From the NCBI GenBank assembly GCA_022579005.1, contig MU401604.1, forward strand, positions 33,123 to 97,122: a stretch of 64,000 nucleotides of DNA. Direction: 5' to 3'. Numbering within the stretch: position 1 is the first letter of the stretch; each line of letters starts with the position of its first letter. Of the stretch, positions 1 to 10,021 are shown piece after piece. The stretch comes from Poronia punctata. Taxonomy: Eukaryota; Ascomycota; Sordariomycetes; Xylariales; Xylariaceae. The position numbers and the translations under genes were made by a program. The notes under the pieces are model-generated. The model had not been told where the DNA came from and ran no database searches. It worked only from the letters and a program-made list of their open reading frames with translations.

Positions 1-1018
1 CCTCGGCTAGAGTCACCTCTATATCTGCCTGAAGGTCGCTGCCAACCCGGTTAAAGATCTCGTGCGGCTCCTCGGCCAGGATGAAGACGAGGTTGCCCGG
101 TGTCTGATCAGGGTGTTGGTCAGCTTCGCCCTCCAAGACGATTCGGTCGCCCTGGTAAGCGCCACGGGGAATGTAGATCTCCAAGGGTTTTGTTTCTTTG
201 GTAGTCCGCTTGCCCTTGCACTTCTTGCACCGGTCCTTCTCCTTAAAGTAGTTTCCGGATCCTTGGCATCTATCACATGGCGCGGTATCTCGTGCGACGA
301 GGCCGGGGCCCATCTGTCGCAGAGTCTCCACCATACCGTGACCCTTGCAACGGTCGCACGTTTGCGGCTTCACCTTCTCTTTGCCGCCGGACCCCTTGCA
401 GTGACTGCAGAGGACCGACTTCTCGGCGGAGAACTTGACCGTCTTGCCCTTGTACAAATCTTCTAGGCTCACGCTGTATTTGGCCTCTTCGTCTTGGCCA
501 CGTCGGGGTCGTCTAGGGCCGCCGGGTCCGCCCATACCAGGCATGCCACCCATGCCGCCCATACCGCCGCCCATACCCATGCCGAACATTTGAGCAAGGA
601 AGTCGTTAATATCGACGCCGTCGCCGGCACCACCGCCCTCGAAAGCAGCCATTCCATGTCTGTCGTACATCTCTCGCTTCTCTTCGTCTCGGAGGATTTC
701 GTAGGCCTGGGTCACACGCTTGAACATATGTTCGGACTCTTCTCGCTGATCCTCAGGGACCTTGTCGGGGTGGTGCTTCAAAGCAAGCTATTTCAAGGTC
801 AGCATCGAAATGAATCGGGATACAATAGATAGCGGATCCTACAAACCTTGCGGTATGCCTTCTTGATCTCATTGGTGTCGGCCGACTTGTCTATACCAAG
901 TAGTTCTATTCAAGATTGTTAACCAGATGCTCTCACCAGGGAAGTATGCGTCAGAGGGGCCGGGAAGGGCGGACATACCGTAGAAGTCGGCGCCATCAGC
1001 ACCATCGTGTCCTGCCAT
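1..1018 (-). CDS. Type I (DNAJA) J-domain cochaperone, Xdj1/Ydj1-like, 3' part missing
   Basis: Hsp40 cochaperone that delivers clients to Hsp70 and stimulates its ATPase. Exons read as 1018-979, 905-847 and 787 to beyond the window start, joined by GT-AG introns with the frame kept. The start at 1018 gives MAGHDGADGADFYELLGID, a normal J-domain opening. The J-domain HPD tripeptide (KHHPDK) opens exon 3, followed by a Gly/Met-rich G/F-type linker (many GMGG units). A cysteine-rich zinc-finger domain follows with four CxxCxG(x)-type units (CSHCKGSG, CDRCKGHG, CDRCQGSG, CKKCKGK). The start of the C-terminal substrate-binding domain is visible before the sequence is cut at base 1. The GPGLV stretch between zinc modules resembles Xdj1 more than Ydj1, so the Xdj1 assignment is an inference; the class is secure. 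The C-terminus (CaaX or not) lies outside the window. Confidence 0.93.
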
Positions 1019-2083
1019 GATGGCAGCAAGTCAAAAATTAGTTGATTAATTGTTATGACCAAGTTGAAGATGAGCCTTCTGTTTGAAAAGATTATAGTGG
1101 AGTTTTAAGTTTGCTGTGGTAAAGGTTGGTAGGAAGTAGGCCAGGCAGGAAAATGTAGTGGGGCAAAATATGTCCGTCTGTCGATAAAGTTGACAGGGAC
1201 CAAAAGTCGATACTGTGCACGGATTACTTGTAGGTACCGAGTATATACAACTTAAGATACCATCTAAAGATGTATTACTTACGTACGCACACGTCAGAGT
1301 TCAAGATGTCCCTTAACTCCTATCAGCCTGTTTAATAGAGCATATTATCTTCTGCGCATACTTGTATTAAATTTATCCTTGTTAGTCATGAATAGACACC
1401 TAAATCTGCACAATATCTAGGTCTACTTTGTTAAAAAATGAGTACCTAGGCCGAGTTGACTCGGTGGGCAAAATACAACCCAAGGGGAACCCCGCCGCCG
1501 CCGCCGCCCGCTTGGTCCTGAGTCCTGACCCTCACAAGTCACAACAGCTGACAGGGGTATTGATAAGGCAAGATAAAAGTGGAGGTATTTTAACCAAGTC
1601 GTACATACTTGCACAAGCAACTGCGAGAAACAGCTCAAAGGGTTGTTCCTGGCATTATAGGAGAAATGAGCCAAATGCTTCAGAAGTTACGAGCCCACCA
1701 ATCAGAAAACTATAAACAACTTGGAAGCATCATGCAAATCCCTTACCTACGAGTATATACAAAGTGTAGGTGTAAATCTCAGGGTCTGGTGGTGGCTTCT
1801 CCACTTACCAGTAGGTTTCATTCAGGGTCTGCTATTGGCACATGTTTCCCCCGAAAAAGTATCAAGTTAAATCCGAAATCTCCGAATGGCGTATTTCGTA
1901 CCTTTACGAGGTACACCCGGCAAGAGACATAAATGTTTCTCAACCTATCGATACGCACGTTGCCCAATAAAGTCAGATTACATTATATACGTACATAGAT
2001 GATCCTACACCTCCAAGCACGACTACGGACTGACTAGATAAGGGGGGAGGAGTAGGTTTTGAATAGGTATTCATGTGAGAATC
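1019..2083. other. Divergent intergenic region, DnaJ / mitochondrial GluRS
   Basis: About 1.07 kb between two divergently transcribed genes, so it must hold both promoters. It contains a GCC-rich run near 1492-1508. Short open frames around 1428-1932 on both strands have no recognisable protein content. No TATA box or other element can be assigned with confidence. Confidence 0.5.
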
Positions 2084-4194
2084 ATGAGTAGTATATCCTT
2101 CGCCCGCGGAGTTTTCCGCCGGCAGGCATATCCCAGGTCGTGTTGTGGACACATCATCTTTGGCCGAAATGTCTCCTTTGGCCGTCCAGAACGCGGCGGC
2201 GGCAGTTCCAGAACGCTATTGCCATCCACGCCAGCCCGGACGAGGTTCGCACCTTCACCTACTGGATACGTGCACATCGGTTCCCTGAGGACCGCTCTGT
2301 ACAATTATCTGCTTGCAAAAGCTACGGGCGGACAGTTCTTGATCCGGGTTGAGGATACCGACCAGGTACGAATCGGAAGAAAACCGGAATTCACGTGATC
2401 ATCTCTGACTTTTATTTTAGAAACGTCTTGTAGCCGATGCGGAAGAGAAGCTGTTTGACGATCTGAAATGGGCCGGGCTTAATTGGGATGAAGGTGTGCG
2501 ATACTAAAAGGCGAAAAGTCACGACTTGGACTCATAATTCTAACACACTTACACAACTAGGTCCCGATATTGGAGGACCATATGGCCCTTACAAACAGGT
2601 AAGACCATCTTGCACTCATCTCACGTGAATCACGCCCCCAACTTACCTGCCGTCACAGTCTGAGAGGTTAGGACTATACAAGGAACATGCCGATAAACTT
2701 TTAGAAGAGGGTCGTGCCTACCGATGCTTTTGCACGCCAGAGGAACTCGACTCGATGAAGAAGCTAGCCCTGGAAGAGTCGCGCGACCCAGTCTACAACG
2801 GGGCCTGCTCTCACATATCTACCAAAGAATCTGCGGAGCGTGCAGCGAACGGAGAGGAGCATTGCGTTCGCTTCAAGGGCAAGGGCGCGTCGACCGCTGT
2901 GCATGACCTCGTGTACGGCGAATATAAAAGCCCCGTCGGACTGGATGATTTCATTATAATCAAGAGGGATGGATTTCCTACATACCACTTTGCCAATGTT
3001 GTCGATGATCATTTAATGAAGATTACACACGTGATACGTGGAGCTGTAAGCCTCTTCGTCCCACTCGTACAAACATATAACTCACCTATAAAAAGGAATG
3101 GTTGGTATCGACACCACGACACGCAGCTTTATACAAGGCCTTGGGATGGCAACCGCCGATATTCGCCCACGTGGGCCTATTAGTCGATGAGAAGAAGCAG
3201 AAGCTGAGCAAACGCTTCGGCGGCTTCACTCTGTCTTCCTGGAAAGAGAAGGGCATCCTGCCCGCGGCCCTGCTGAACTACGTATTGCTCATGGGCTGGT
3301 CTCCGCTGCGCGACAACAGTGGGAACTCCGAGGTCATGAGCATGGAAGACATGATCCGGAAGGTAAGCAAAGCCGATCCTAACAGGTCGTCGGGATGGGA
3401 ACTTGTTCACTAATTCCCCGTAGTTTCACCTCCGTTTTACCAAGGGCAACGTCACGGTGAATCAGAAGAGCGACTTTTTTCAAAAAGCCCACCTCAAACA
3501 ATCTGTCGAACAGTCCGGCGACGACCCCGCCCTCGTCGGCGCGTGGTTGTCCAAGGTTACGACATCCCTCCGCAACTGCGAGAATACCCGCGAATCGCAA
3601 GCCGTCGGAGAAGTACATCAAGACCTGGGCGTCCGCGTCGGGGCATTACTTCCGGGTATTGCTGCCCAGGTAGCACAGGAAGAGACAAGCTACCTACAGA
3701 AACTGTCTTCACTCGACGGGAGGTTTTTTAATCCTCCCATGGACCTTCTGAAAAGATACGTATACCTTTTATGGACTGTCCCGGAGCAGGCGCATAGAGA
3801 AAGTCTATTAGGGAACCCCGTAACGTCTCAATCGTCTCTGGTTTTCCAACGTGTAGTCGACGGATCGGGCCAGATCACGCAGGAACCGCGCAATATTTCT
3901 GAGCTCGCTGCCAGGCTTCATGGGCTCCTTGAAGATATCCCAGAAGAAAAGTGGACAGAAGGGGACATTAAACAAGCCATCAAGCCATTTATAGAAAACA
4001 TCATTATCACCGGCCCGAACGGCAAAACGCGCTCGTGGGGCTGGCAATTCTTACGATGGGTAGTCTCTGCAGGTGCCCCTGGCCCCAGCGTACCAGCGAG
4101 CATGGCCTTCGTTGGGAAGGGGGAGATCCTAGGACGCGTAAGCCAAGCGCGACAGGTCGCCGAGAATATCGAACTGGAACGAAGCAACACATAA
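2084..4194 (+). CDS. MSE1: Mitochondrial glutamyl-tRNA synthetase
   Basis: Class I aminoacyl-tRNA synthetase that charges tRNA-Glu in the mitochondrial matrix. Six exons: 2084-2365, 2421-2493, 2561-2598, 2659-3045, 3096-3362 and 3424-4194, giving 605 aa with all phases consistent. The first about 50 residues are Arg/Ser-rich and poor in acid, as expected for a mitochondrial presequence. The catalytic Rossmann fold begins with [13 protein letters not shown] (HIGH-type motif at residues 64-66), and RVEDTD follows soon after. The second signature, KLSKR, sits at 296-300. The remaining about 300 residues form the helical anticodon-binding part, where similarity is weaker. An upstream in-frame GTG exists, but ATG 2084 is the first in-frame ATG. 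The bacterial-type GluRS layout without the long N-terminal GST-like extension separates it from the cytosolic enzyme. Confidence 0.94.
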
Positions 4195-4516
4195 TCACCC
4201 CCACTCATAACAACCCACAGTTATGGGCGCCGAGGCTTCTGGCAAGGAAGCAAGCAAGGACGCCTTGGGAAATGTATATAGACTTGTACTGATTCTGTAA
4301 AACCTAGAAACGCCTGTACTATAACCATGGTCAGAATGATAGACTGACTAGCCGTTGACTGATTGATTGACATCGCATTGCATCCCCCCTTATCCATAAC
4401 GCCTTCAAATGCATAATTCATACCACATGGTGAGCTCTGAATTTCCCACTCAGAGCAAGCCTAAACAACGGTTTTTCTACCTGATAACGCATTCCACCAT
4501 AGCTTAAGGACGCGCT
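4195..4516. other. Convergent 3' intergenic region
   Basis: About 320 bases between the ends of the converging GluRS and CSN5 genes. It probably contains both 3' UTRs. No gene, repeat or strong hairpin was seen. Confidence 0.5.
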
Positions 4517-5650
4517 CTACGCCGAAGTGCTAGAACCAAGCCCATTGAAGATCTTGGCCTTAATCTCAGTAGCCATGAGGGCTTGCTTTTCATTCACGGT
4601 GACAGAATGACTAGTCTGTGCCAGCTTCTCCAGCTCGGCATCCACAGGCTTACTTCCCTGAAAAACTCCGGAGCTTCTGGCGCCTCGCCGAACCGACAGT
4701 GTGGCCTCGCGGATCTTAGAGCCAAGATCTAGCATTTGTTTGTTGCCGTATTCACGATTCGTGAAGAGCGGGCTCTGAGACAACGTCTGGACCCAATACT
4801 TGCTCCACAGAAGCTCAAGCAAATGGGAGTCGAGAGTGGATTTGAAGTGCGAGACCTCGAGGGGATAGTACTTGCTAGCATGGGCGCCGAAGTCTTCAGC
4901 CTTGGCCAGAGGGACCGAGGTGGTGACGCCGGCATTATCAGAGGAAGTGCCAATCGTAGGCGCCGAGCTAGCATGGGCAGCGGCATCAGAGCCCTCGGAA
5001 AAGGTACGGAAAGCGCCGATCTCGACACGGCCGGCGCTGATGGTGCGGTCTGGGTCGATGACGACGGCGACGAAGGGATCGTTGAATTTCTGCTGCATCT
5101 GCTGGGTCCCGACGTCGATGCCGCTGAGCCAGCACCCGTAACCTGGATGACTGTGATACCAGCCGACGGCGTTCTCCTCGCGGCTGCCCTGGTCCCGCGA
5201 CAACTGCAAATACTGGATCATGTACTCGTTGGCGTCGTCCTGGGCGTTGACGCGCGTCTCGGTCCCTTCGACCGGGAGGCCAAAGGCGTCCGTCACCACG
5301 ATCGTGTCCCCGTCCGGGTACCCCTGCATCAGCCCCATCACCTCGATCGAACCACCCGACCGGGCGTGCATCACCATCTTGATAAGCGCCACTGCGCTGA
5401 TGCGTACGTTCTTGAAGTAGTAGGGGTTCCGCCGCCATGGTCGTTGCTCGCCAACTTCCTTCAGTTGTGGCGGGGGATAATTGTAGAGAGCATCGCGGGT
5501 CGGGTCGACTAGCTTGATTTCGTTGTCGAGCTCTGGAAAGTACAAACGGAATGATCAGTAAGAGATTCACTTGATTGTCCGTGACGGAAATATGGTTGTG
5601 CGGAGTCTGTGGGATCAATACTCACCCCACGATTTCATAGCCACCTCCAT
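4517..5650 (-). CDS. CSN5: COP9 signalosome subunit 5, JAMM metalloprotease (deneddylase)
   Basis: Catalytic subunit of the COP9 signalosome, which removes Nedd8/Rub1 from cullins and so tunes SCF-type ubiquitin ligases. Two exons, 5650-5626 (25 nt) and 5532-4517, give 346 aa. The start MEVAMKSWELDNEIKLVDP matches the family's usual 'KSWE..N.I.LVDP' opening, and the splice completes the Glu codon. The MPN/JAMM zinc site is intact: Glu72 (IEVMGLMQG), then HSHPGYGCWLSGID with His135, His137, Ser145 and Asp148. The C-terminal half is helical, as in CSN5, and shorter than in animals. An ATG upstream at 5741, out of frame, could act as an upstream ORF. Rpn11 is excluded by the sequence around the JAMM motif. 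Confidence 0.96.
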
Positions 5651-6538
5651 CTTGAGTGGTATGGCGACTAAAACCCGAAAATTGGGAGTTGTGTATGTGA
5701 AGCTGTTGGAGGTTGGAGGTTAAGTCATCGTAGTTGCTCATGGTGGGGTTGAAGATGTGGGATGTATAGCCGATATGTGCATAACACTGCTTAACGGCAC
5801 CTGTTTGGGGTTATGTGAAGGCACAATGTGGATCGTCGTTCCCTTTTATCACAGGAAATAGTCGGTCAGAAAGAGTAAAAAGAGGACATCCTACAATGGC
5901 AGCTTCGCGCCTAATTATGGTAGGAATCGAGGAGGTCTTGACATACCCGTTTGACCTCTATTCTCTAAACGTTGCCAGCTGTCCACATATAAAAGGCTCA
6001 TCACATGCATCATTGAATGCTAAATGTGTTGATGGGCTTGCTGGTCTAATAGCTCATACATCTGTACTAGGAACGCTAATCTTGAGTCGTGTCAGAATTC
6101 AGTAGGTCGGTCACCCCTGATTCTTTCAACTGACATACATGTCCTTTTCTGGGGTATATTATATGTAAACAACAATCTTGTATATACTGTATCCTTTTAT
6201 TCTATTTTTGCTTCTTTGCCATGAATACTTTCCAGTATCTAAAGCTATGACTCGTAGCCTTAACATGTCTTGGCTTACAAGTATCTACACGTAGACAAGT
6301 ATAAGTCCAGGTCAGGTCTAGCATAACAAGCTATACCCCACATTGGCTGGTGGTAGCTACCAGTTATAGTTAGACTAGTGAGCTTGGTAGTAAACCTTAC
6401 TGCCTAATACAGAACACCATATTTATCGATAAAGGGCCCAAATTTCGGGGATTGGATGGTCATGGCTCCATGACGGTCGGCTTCAATCTTGGATCGCGAA
6501 CTACACTGCAGAGGAATGCGAACAGCAACGGCAGCACC
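5651..6538. other. Divergent intergenic region, CSN5 / RSM10
   Basis: About 890 bases upstream of both CSN5 and the uS10m gene. AT-rich patches occur at 6160-6260. No convincing gene: the open frames here are short and have no family resemblance. It must contain both promoters, but no specific element is assignable. Confidence 0.45.
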
Positions 6539-7525
6539 ATGTCTCGGGCAAATATCATAAGGCCAATACGGCAGGCCTTGACACGGCCAATTGTACGTCC
6601 CAAGCCCGAACATGATGAAGTAACCATTTAACTGACCTTCCTCCAGGCCGGACATACCCGACATGTTTTCCCCGGGCTGGTTAGCACGCGCTTCCAAAGT
6701 TCGGCGTGAGTTCACCCAACCTAAGCCATCGACTCGACTGTTTTTTGTATTAACTGCGAGTTAGAGCCGATTCGAAAGACAAATCATCTCCCTCGCCTCC
6801 TCGGTTACTGTACGTATTATATATGTACACATGGACATCCGAAGAATGAAGACGCTCATATCCTCTCTAGTAACGAACTACCCGATCCCGCCGACGAGGA
6901 CGTTCGATTTCCCCGAGCCGTGCAGGCCATATACCTACAACCCCTAAGACGCGAAGCCGAGTTTGGCGTACCGTCATGCGATCTCCAACTTCGGTCATTC
7001 TCGATCCCCAACCTCGAATTCTTCTGCGACTTTGCGCTACGTGCAGCCTATTTCCTCGGCCTCCCCGCGTTCGGGCCGGTTCCTTTACCGAGGATCACGG
7101 AGAGATGGACGGTACCGAGGTCGCCCTTCATCCACAAGAAGTCGCAGGAGAACTTTGAGCGTGTCACGAGACGGAGGTTGATTCAGATCAGGGACGGACA
7201 CCCGGAAACGGTGCAGATCTGGCTCGCGTTCCTGCAGAAGCACGCCTACTTTGGAATAGGCATGAAGGCTAACATGTGGGAATATGATTCAATGGGTGAG
7301 TTGTCGCTTTTTTATTCTTGTTCCTGTCCTTTCTTGACCGCCCTTGAGAGGTGTGAATGTCTAACCAGGCTTCTAGATGTCCCCAAGGAAATGGATGGGG
7401 AGATGGAGTCAATGCAGAAGGCTATCGATGAGAAGATGGAATTCCTAGGGCAAAAGAATGCATTGGGAACCGTAGACGCGGTCAAGGAATTGTTAGCAAA
7501 GGAGACCTTCAAGGTGAGGCCTTGA
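6539..7525 (+). CDS. RSM10: Mitochondrial small-subunit ribosomal protein uS10m
   Basis: Structural protein of the mitochondrial 37S (small) ribosomal subunit. Four exons: 6539-6592, 6647-6705, 6871-7295 and 7377-7525, giving 228 aa. The first two small exons encode MSRANIIRPIRQALTRPI followed by a Ser/Arg-rich stretch, a typical matrix-targeting presequence. This solves the lack of an ATG in front of the conserved body, which otherwise begins at a GTG. The conserved S10 region is clear: AVQAIYLQPLRREAEFG, then CDLQLRS, the ITERWTVPRSPFIHKKSQEN block, and RLIQI with the final KANMWEY. The last exon is a fungal C-terminal extension, mostly helical and charged. The 5' exon choice rests on splice consensus and phase, so it is somewhat less certain than the body. 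Confidence 0.88.
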
Positions 7526-8056
7526 GCAACACGGCAAGACTTTTATAGTATGTGCAACCTACGGGTGGCTGTAGAACAACCAAGTGTACATCAATTGAAA
7601 TTGTATATTGAGCCAAATATTAGAGTATATGTTTTGAATGTTTATGTCGACAAGTTCAGTTTCCACTATCTAAATCTCTGTCATGGCGTTTTGTCCAATT
7701 CGCTTCACCCTATTATCTAGGTTATTAGGGGGTGACGGGGGTGACGGGGGTGACCTCGTGTATCGCGTACAAGTCCGGACAGCTGCGTATGCGCCAACTG
7801 ACACTAAGTGGCCCAAGCTCCTTCTCATCTAAAACCTCGGACTTTTATTCATAAACATCTTCATCGTCAATTCAAATCTTTATAGAATTAGATTTGTTAT
7901 CTTATAAAAAAAACCTGTAGAACCGTATCTAGTAAGTTCTTCCACACCATTAATAAATGTTGAATTATGAAACTGACACGTTTTGTAGCTTACCAGAGTG
8001 GACATACCTCAGTCCTTGACCCAACCAAATAATTCATGTCATCATCCATCTAAGAG
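7526..8056. other. Intergenic region RSM10 / MSW1 (tandem genes)
   Basis: About 530 bases between two genes on the same strand. It holds the RSM10 3' UTR, a G-rich triple repeat (listed separately) and the MSW1 promoter. No gene was seen. Confidence 0.5.
7728..7754 (+). repeat. Three tandem GGGGGTGAC units
   Basis: Three perfect copies of a 9-base unit starting at 7728, 7737 and 7746. Each carries a run of five G separated by TGAC. The element lies between RSM10 and MSW1. Confidence 0.9.
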
Positions 8057-9597
8057 ATGCTTCCAATAGCACGCACATGCTGCTGCAGACGAGCCCCAGT
8101 CTCACTCTCAGCAACGCGACTGATCCCTCGTACTCATATCCAGAGACGGAAATCCTCTACCACCACCACCACCACCACCAGCAGCATCAACCCCGATGAT
8201 AAAGATCAACAACAACATGCCGTGATATTCTCCGGCATCCAGCCGACGGGCATCCCCCATCTAGGCAACTACCTCGGCGCCATGCGTCAGTGGAAACGAC
8301 TACAGGACGTGGCGGGCGAGGACGACAAGCTGATATTCTCGATTGTCGACTTACACGCCATCACGGTGCCGCAGAACGCAGAGGCCCTCCGGATCCGTAG
8401 GAGGGAGATGCTCGCCGCGTTACTGGCTATAGGGCTTGATCCGAAGAAGTCGATTATGTTTTATCAATCATCGGTGGGTTTTCTTGTTTGGTTAACCCCC
8501 TCCCCCCCCCCTTTCAAGAGGCGAGGTTTTATATATATATATATATATATATACTCATGAAATGATATACAGGTTAAACAACACGCCGAACTCATGTGGA
8601 TATTAAGCTGTACGGCATCGATGGGTTATCTCAGTCGGATGACGCAGTACAAGGTAAGTTAAGTTTTAGTTTAAGTTTCATCCCAGTGTTCTTTTCATCA
8701 TTCCCACGAGGAAATAATCGAAACTAAGAAGAAAAAAGAGTAAATTACTAGCCACGAACAAAGCCGAAGATCTGGAACACGCCATATCATCCCGCTTAAA
8801 GCTAGGTCTATTCTCCTACCCGGTCCTCCAAGCGGCCGACATCCTCGTCCATCGCGCCACGCACGTCCCCGTGGGCGACGACCAGAGACAACATCTCGAG
8901 TTTGCGCGCGAATGCGTGACGAATTTCAATCATACGTATAACGAGCCGATTCTTGTGTCTCCCGAAACAATTACCAGTATGTTTTTTTTTTTTCTTTTTT
9001 TCCCTTTTCCCCTTTTCCCCTTTTTCGTGTATGTGTGTGTGTTTGTCTGTGTGATTCGACCGAGCATCCATCTCATCTCATCTCATACTAACGGAGGGGA
9101 AAAAAAAAAAAAAAGCCGTATCATCCCGAATAATGGACCTCCGAAAACCCACCTCGAAAATGTCCAAGTCCTCCCCCAACGAACGTTCCCGCATCTTGAT
9201 AACCTCTCCGGAGAAAGAGATCCGCCAACGCATAGCCGGTGCGGTAACCGATAGTTTCAACGGCGTGACCTACGACCCCGTCTCTCGTCCGGGCGTGGCG
9301 AATCTTTTAGAGATCTTGGCCCAATGTAGCCGTGATGGCGGCGATATGTCGCCCGAGGAAACGGCCGCTGCGTTGGCGAGTCAAGGTGCCACGTTGGGCG
9401 ATTTGAAGAATCGCGCCGCGCAGGCTGTTGTTGATGAGTTGAGGGGTGTGCGGGAGAGGTATGTCGCTTTGTTGGATCGGCAGTGTGGGAAGTATATTGA
9501 TGATATTGAGGCCGAGGGGGCCGAGGTTGCGAGGGGTAATGCGGAGGAGACTATGAGGGTTGTTAGGAATGCTGTTGGGTTGGGGGGGTTGAGGTGA
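8057..9597 (+). CDS. MSW1: Mitochondrial tryptophanyl-tRNA synthetase
   Basis: Class I aminoacyl-tRNA synthetase that charges mitochondrial tRNA-Trp. Exons 8057-8473, 8573-8653, 8739-8976 and 9116-9597 give 405 aa. The N-terminus is Arg-rich with a poly-Thr run (mitochondrial presequence, about residues 1-50). The catalytic domain opens with [10 protein letters not shown] and the HIGH-type HLGN at residues 68-71. The QAADIL...HVPVGDDQ block lines the Trp/ATP pocket, and KMSKS is at 260-264. The size and the absence of a WHEP or long N-terminal extension fit the bacterial-type mitochondrial enzyme, not the cytosolic one. The introns are low-complexity: intron 1 has an AT microsatellite, and intron 3 has T runs, CTCAT repeats and a poly-A tract directly against its acceptor. 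RNA-seq should confirm the last acceptor. Confidence 0.93.
8530..8553. repeat. (AT)n microsatellite in MSW1 intron 1
   Basis: About 11-12 uninterrupted AT units, shortly before the intron's acceptor. Likely variable in length between strains. Confidence 0.9.
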
Positions 9598-10021
9598 GAT
9601 GTTAGCTACTGGGGCCTGGGTCTTGTTATCATGCCTATGTTTGTAGAAATATCAGGGATTCTTTGTACGTTGTGTCTGTATATATAGATCTAGAAGAAGG
9701 ATGATATGATATTACATGGACGAGTTCGCCTGATGATGGGTTGATAACACATGTTCGATTTCCTTCTCTTGCTATGGCTACAAAACAACGCTCAGACAGT
9801 AAACTACACTGGCTGGTTTTTTTCATAACCCTAACCCGTCCCTACTTTACAGTTGTCAAAAACCGTCATGTGCCGTAGTGTATCTTCTCTTCTCTATTCC
9901 TCTTTGTGACATCATTCGTCATGTATCATAGACCTTCGCTTGAAAAGCTTCGCCATGAGTTAGTTCTAATTATATACAGCGCCTTCTTTCGACGAACAAC
10001 AAATATTTGTCCGCAGATGAT
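9598..10021. other. Convergent 3' intergenic region
   Basis: About 420 bases between the ends of MSW1 and the converging NADH dehydrogenase gene. It contains one telomere-like CCCTAACCC at about 9828. No gene was seen. Confidence 0.5.

Noticed and set aside
1423..1932. Several 80-107-codon open frames between the DnaJ and GluRS genes
   Set aside because: No conserved motifs, no splice-supported extension, and they lie in the divergent promoter region.
6404..6715. 103-codon minus-strand open frame
   Set aside because: Antisense to the RSM10 5' exons, with no recognisable content.
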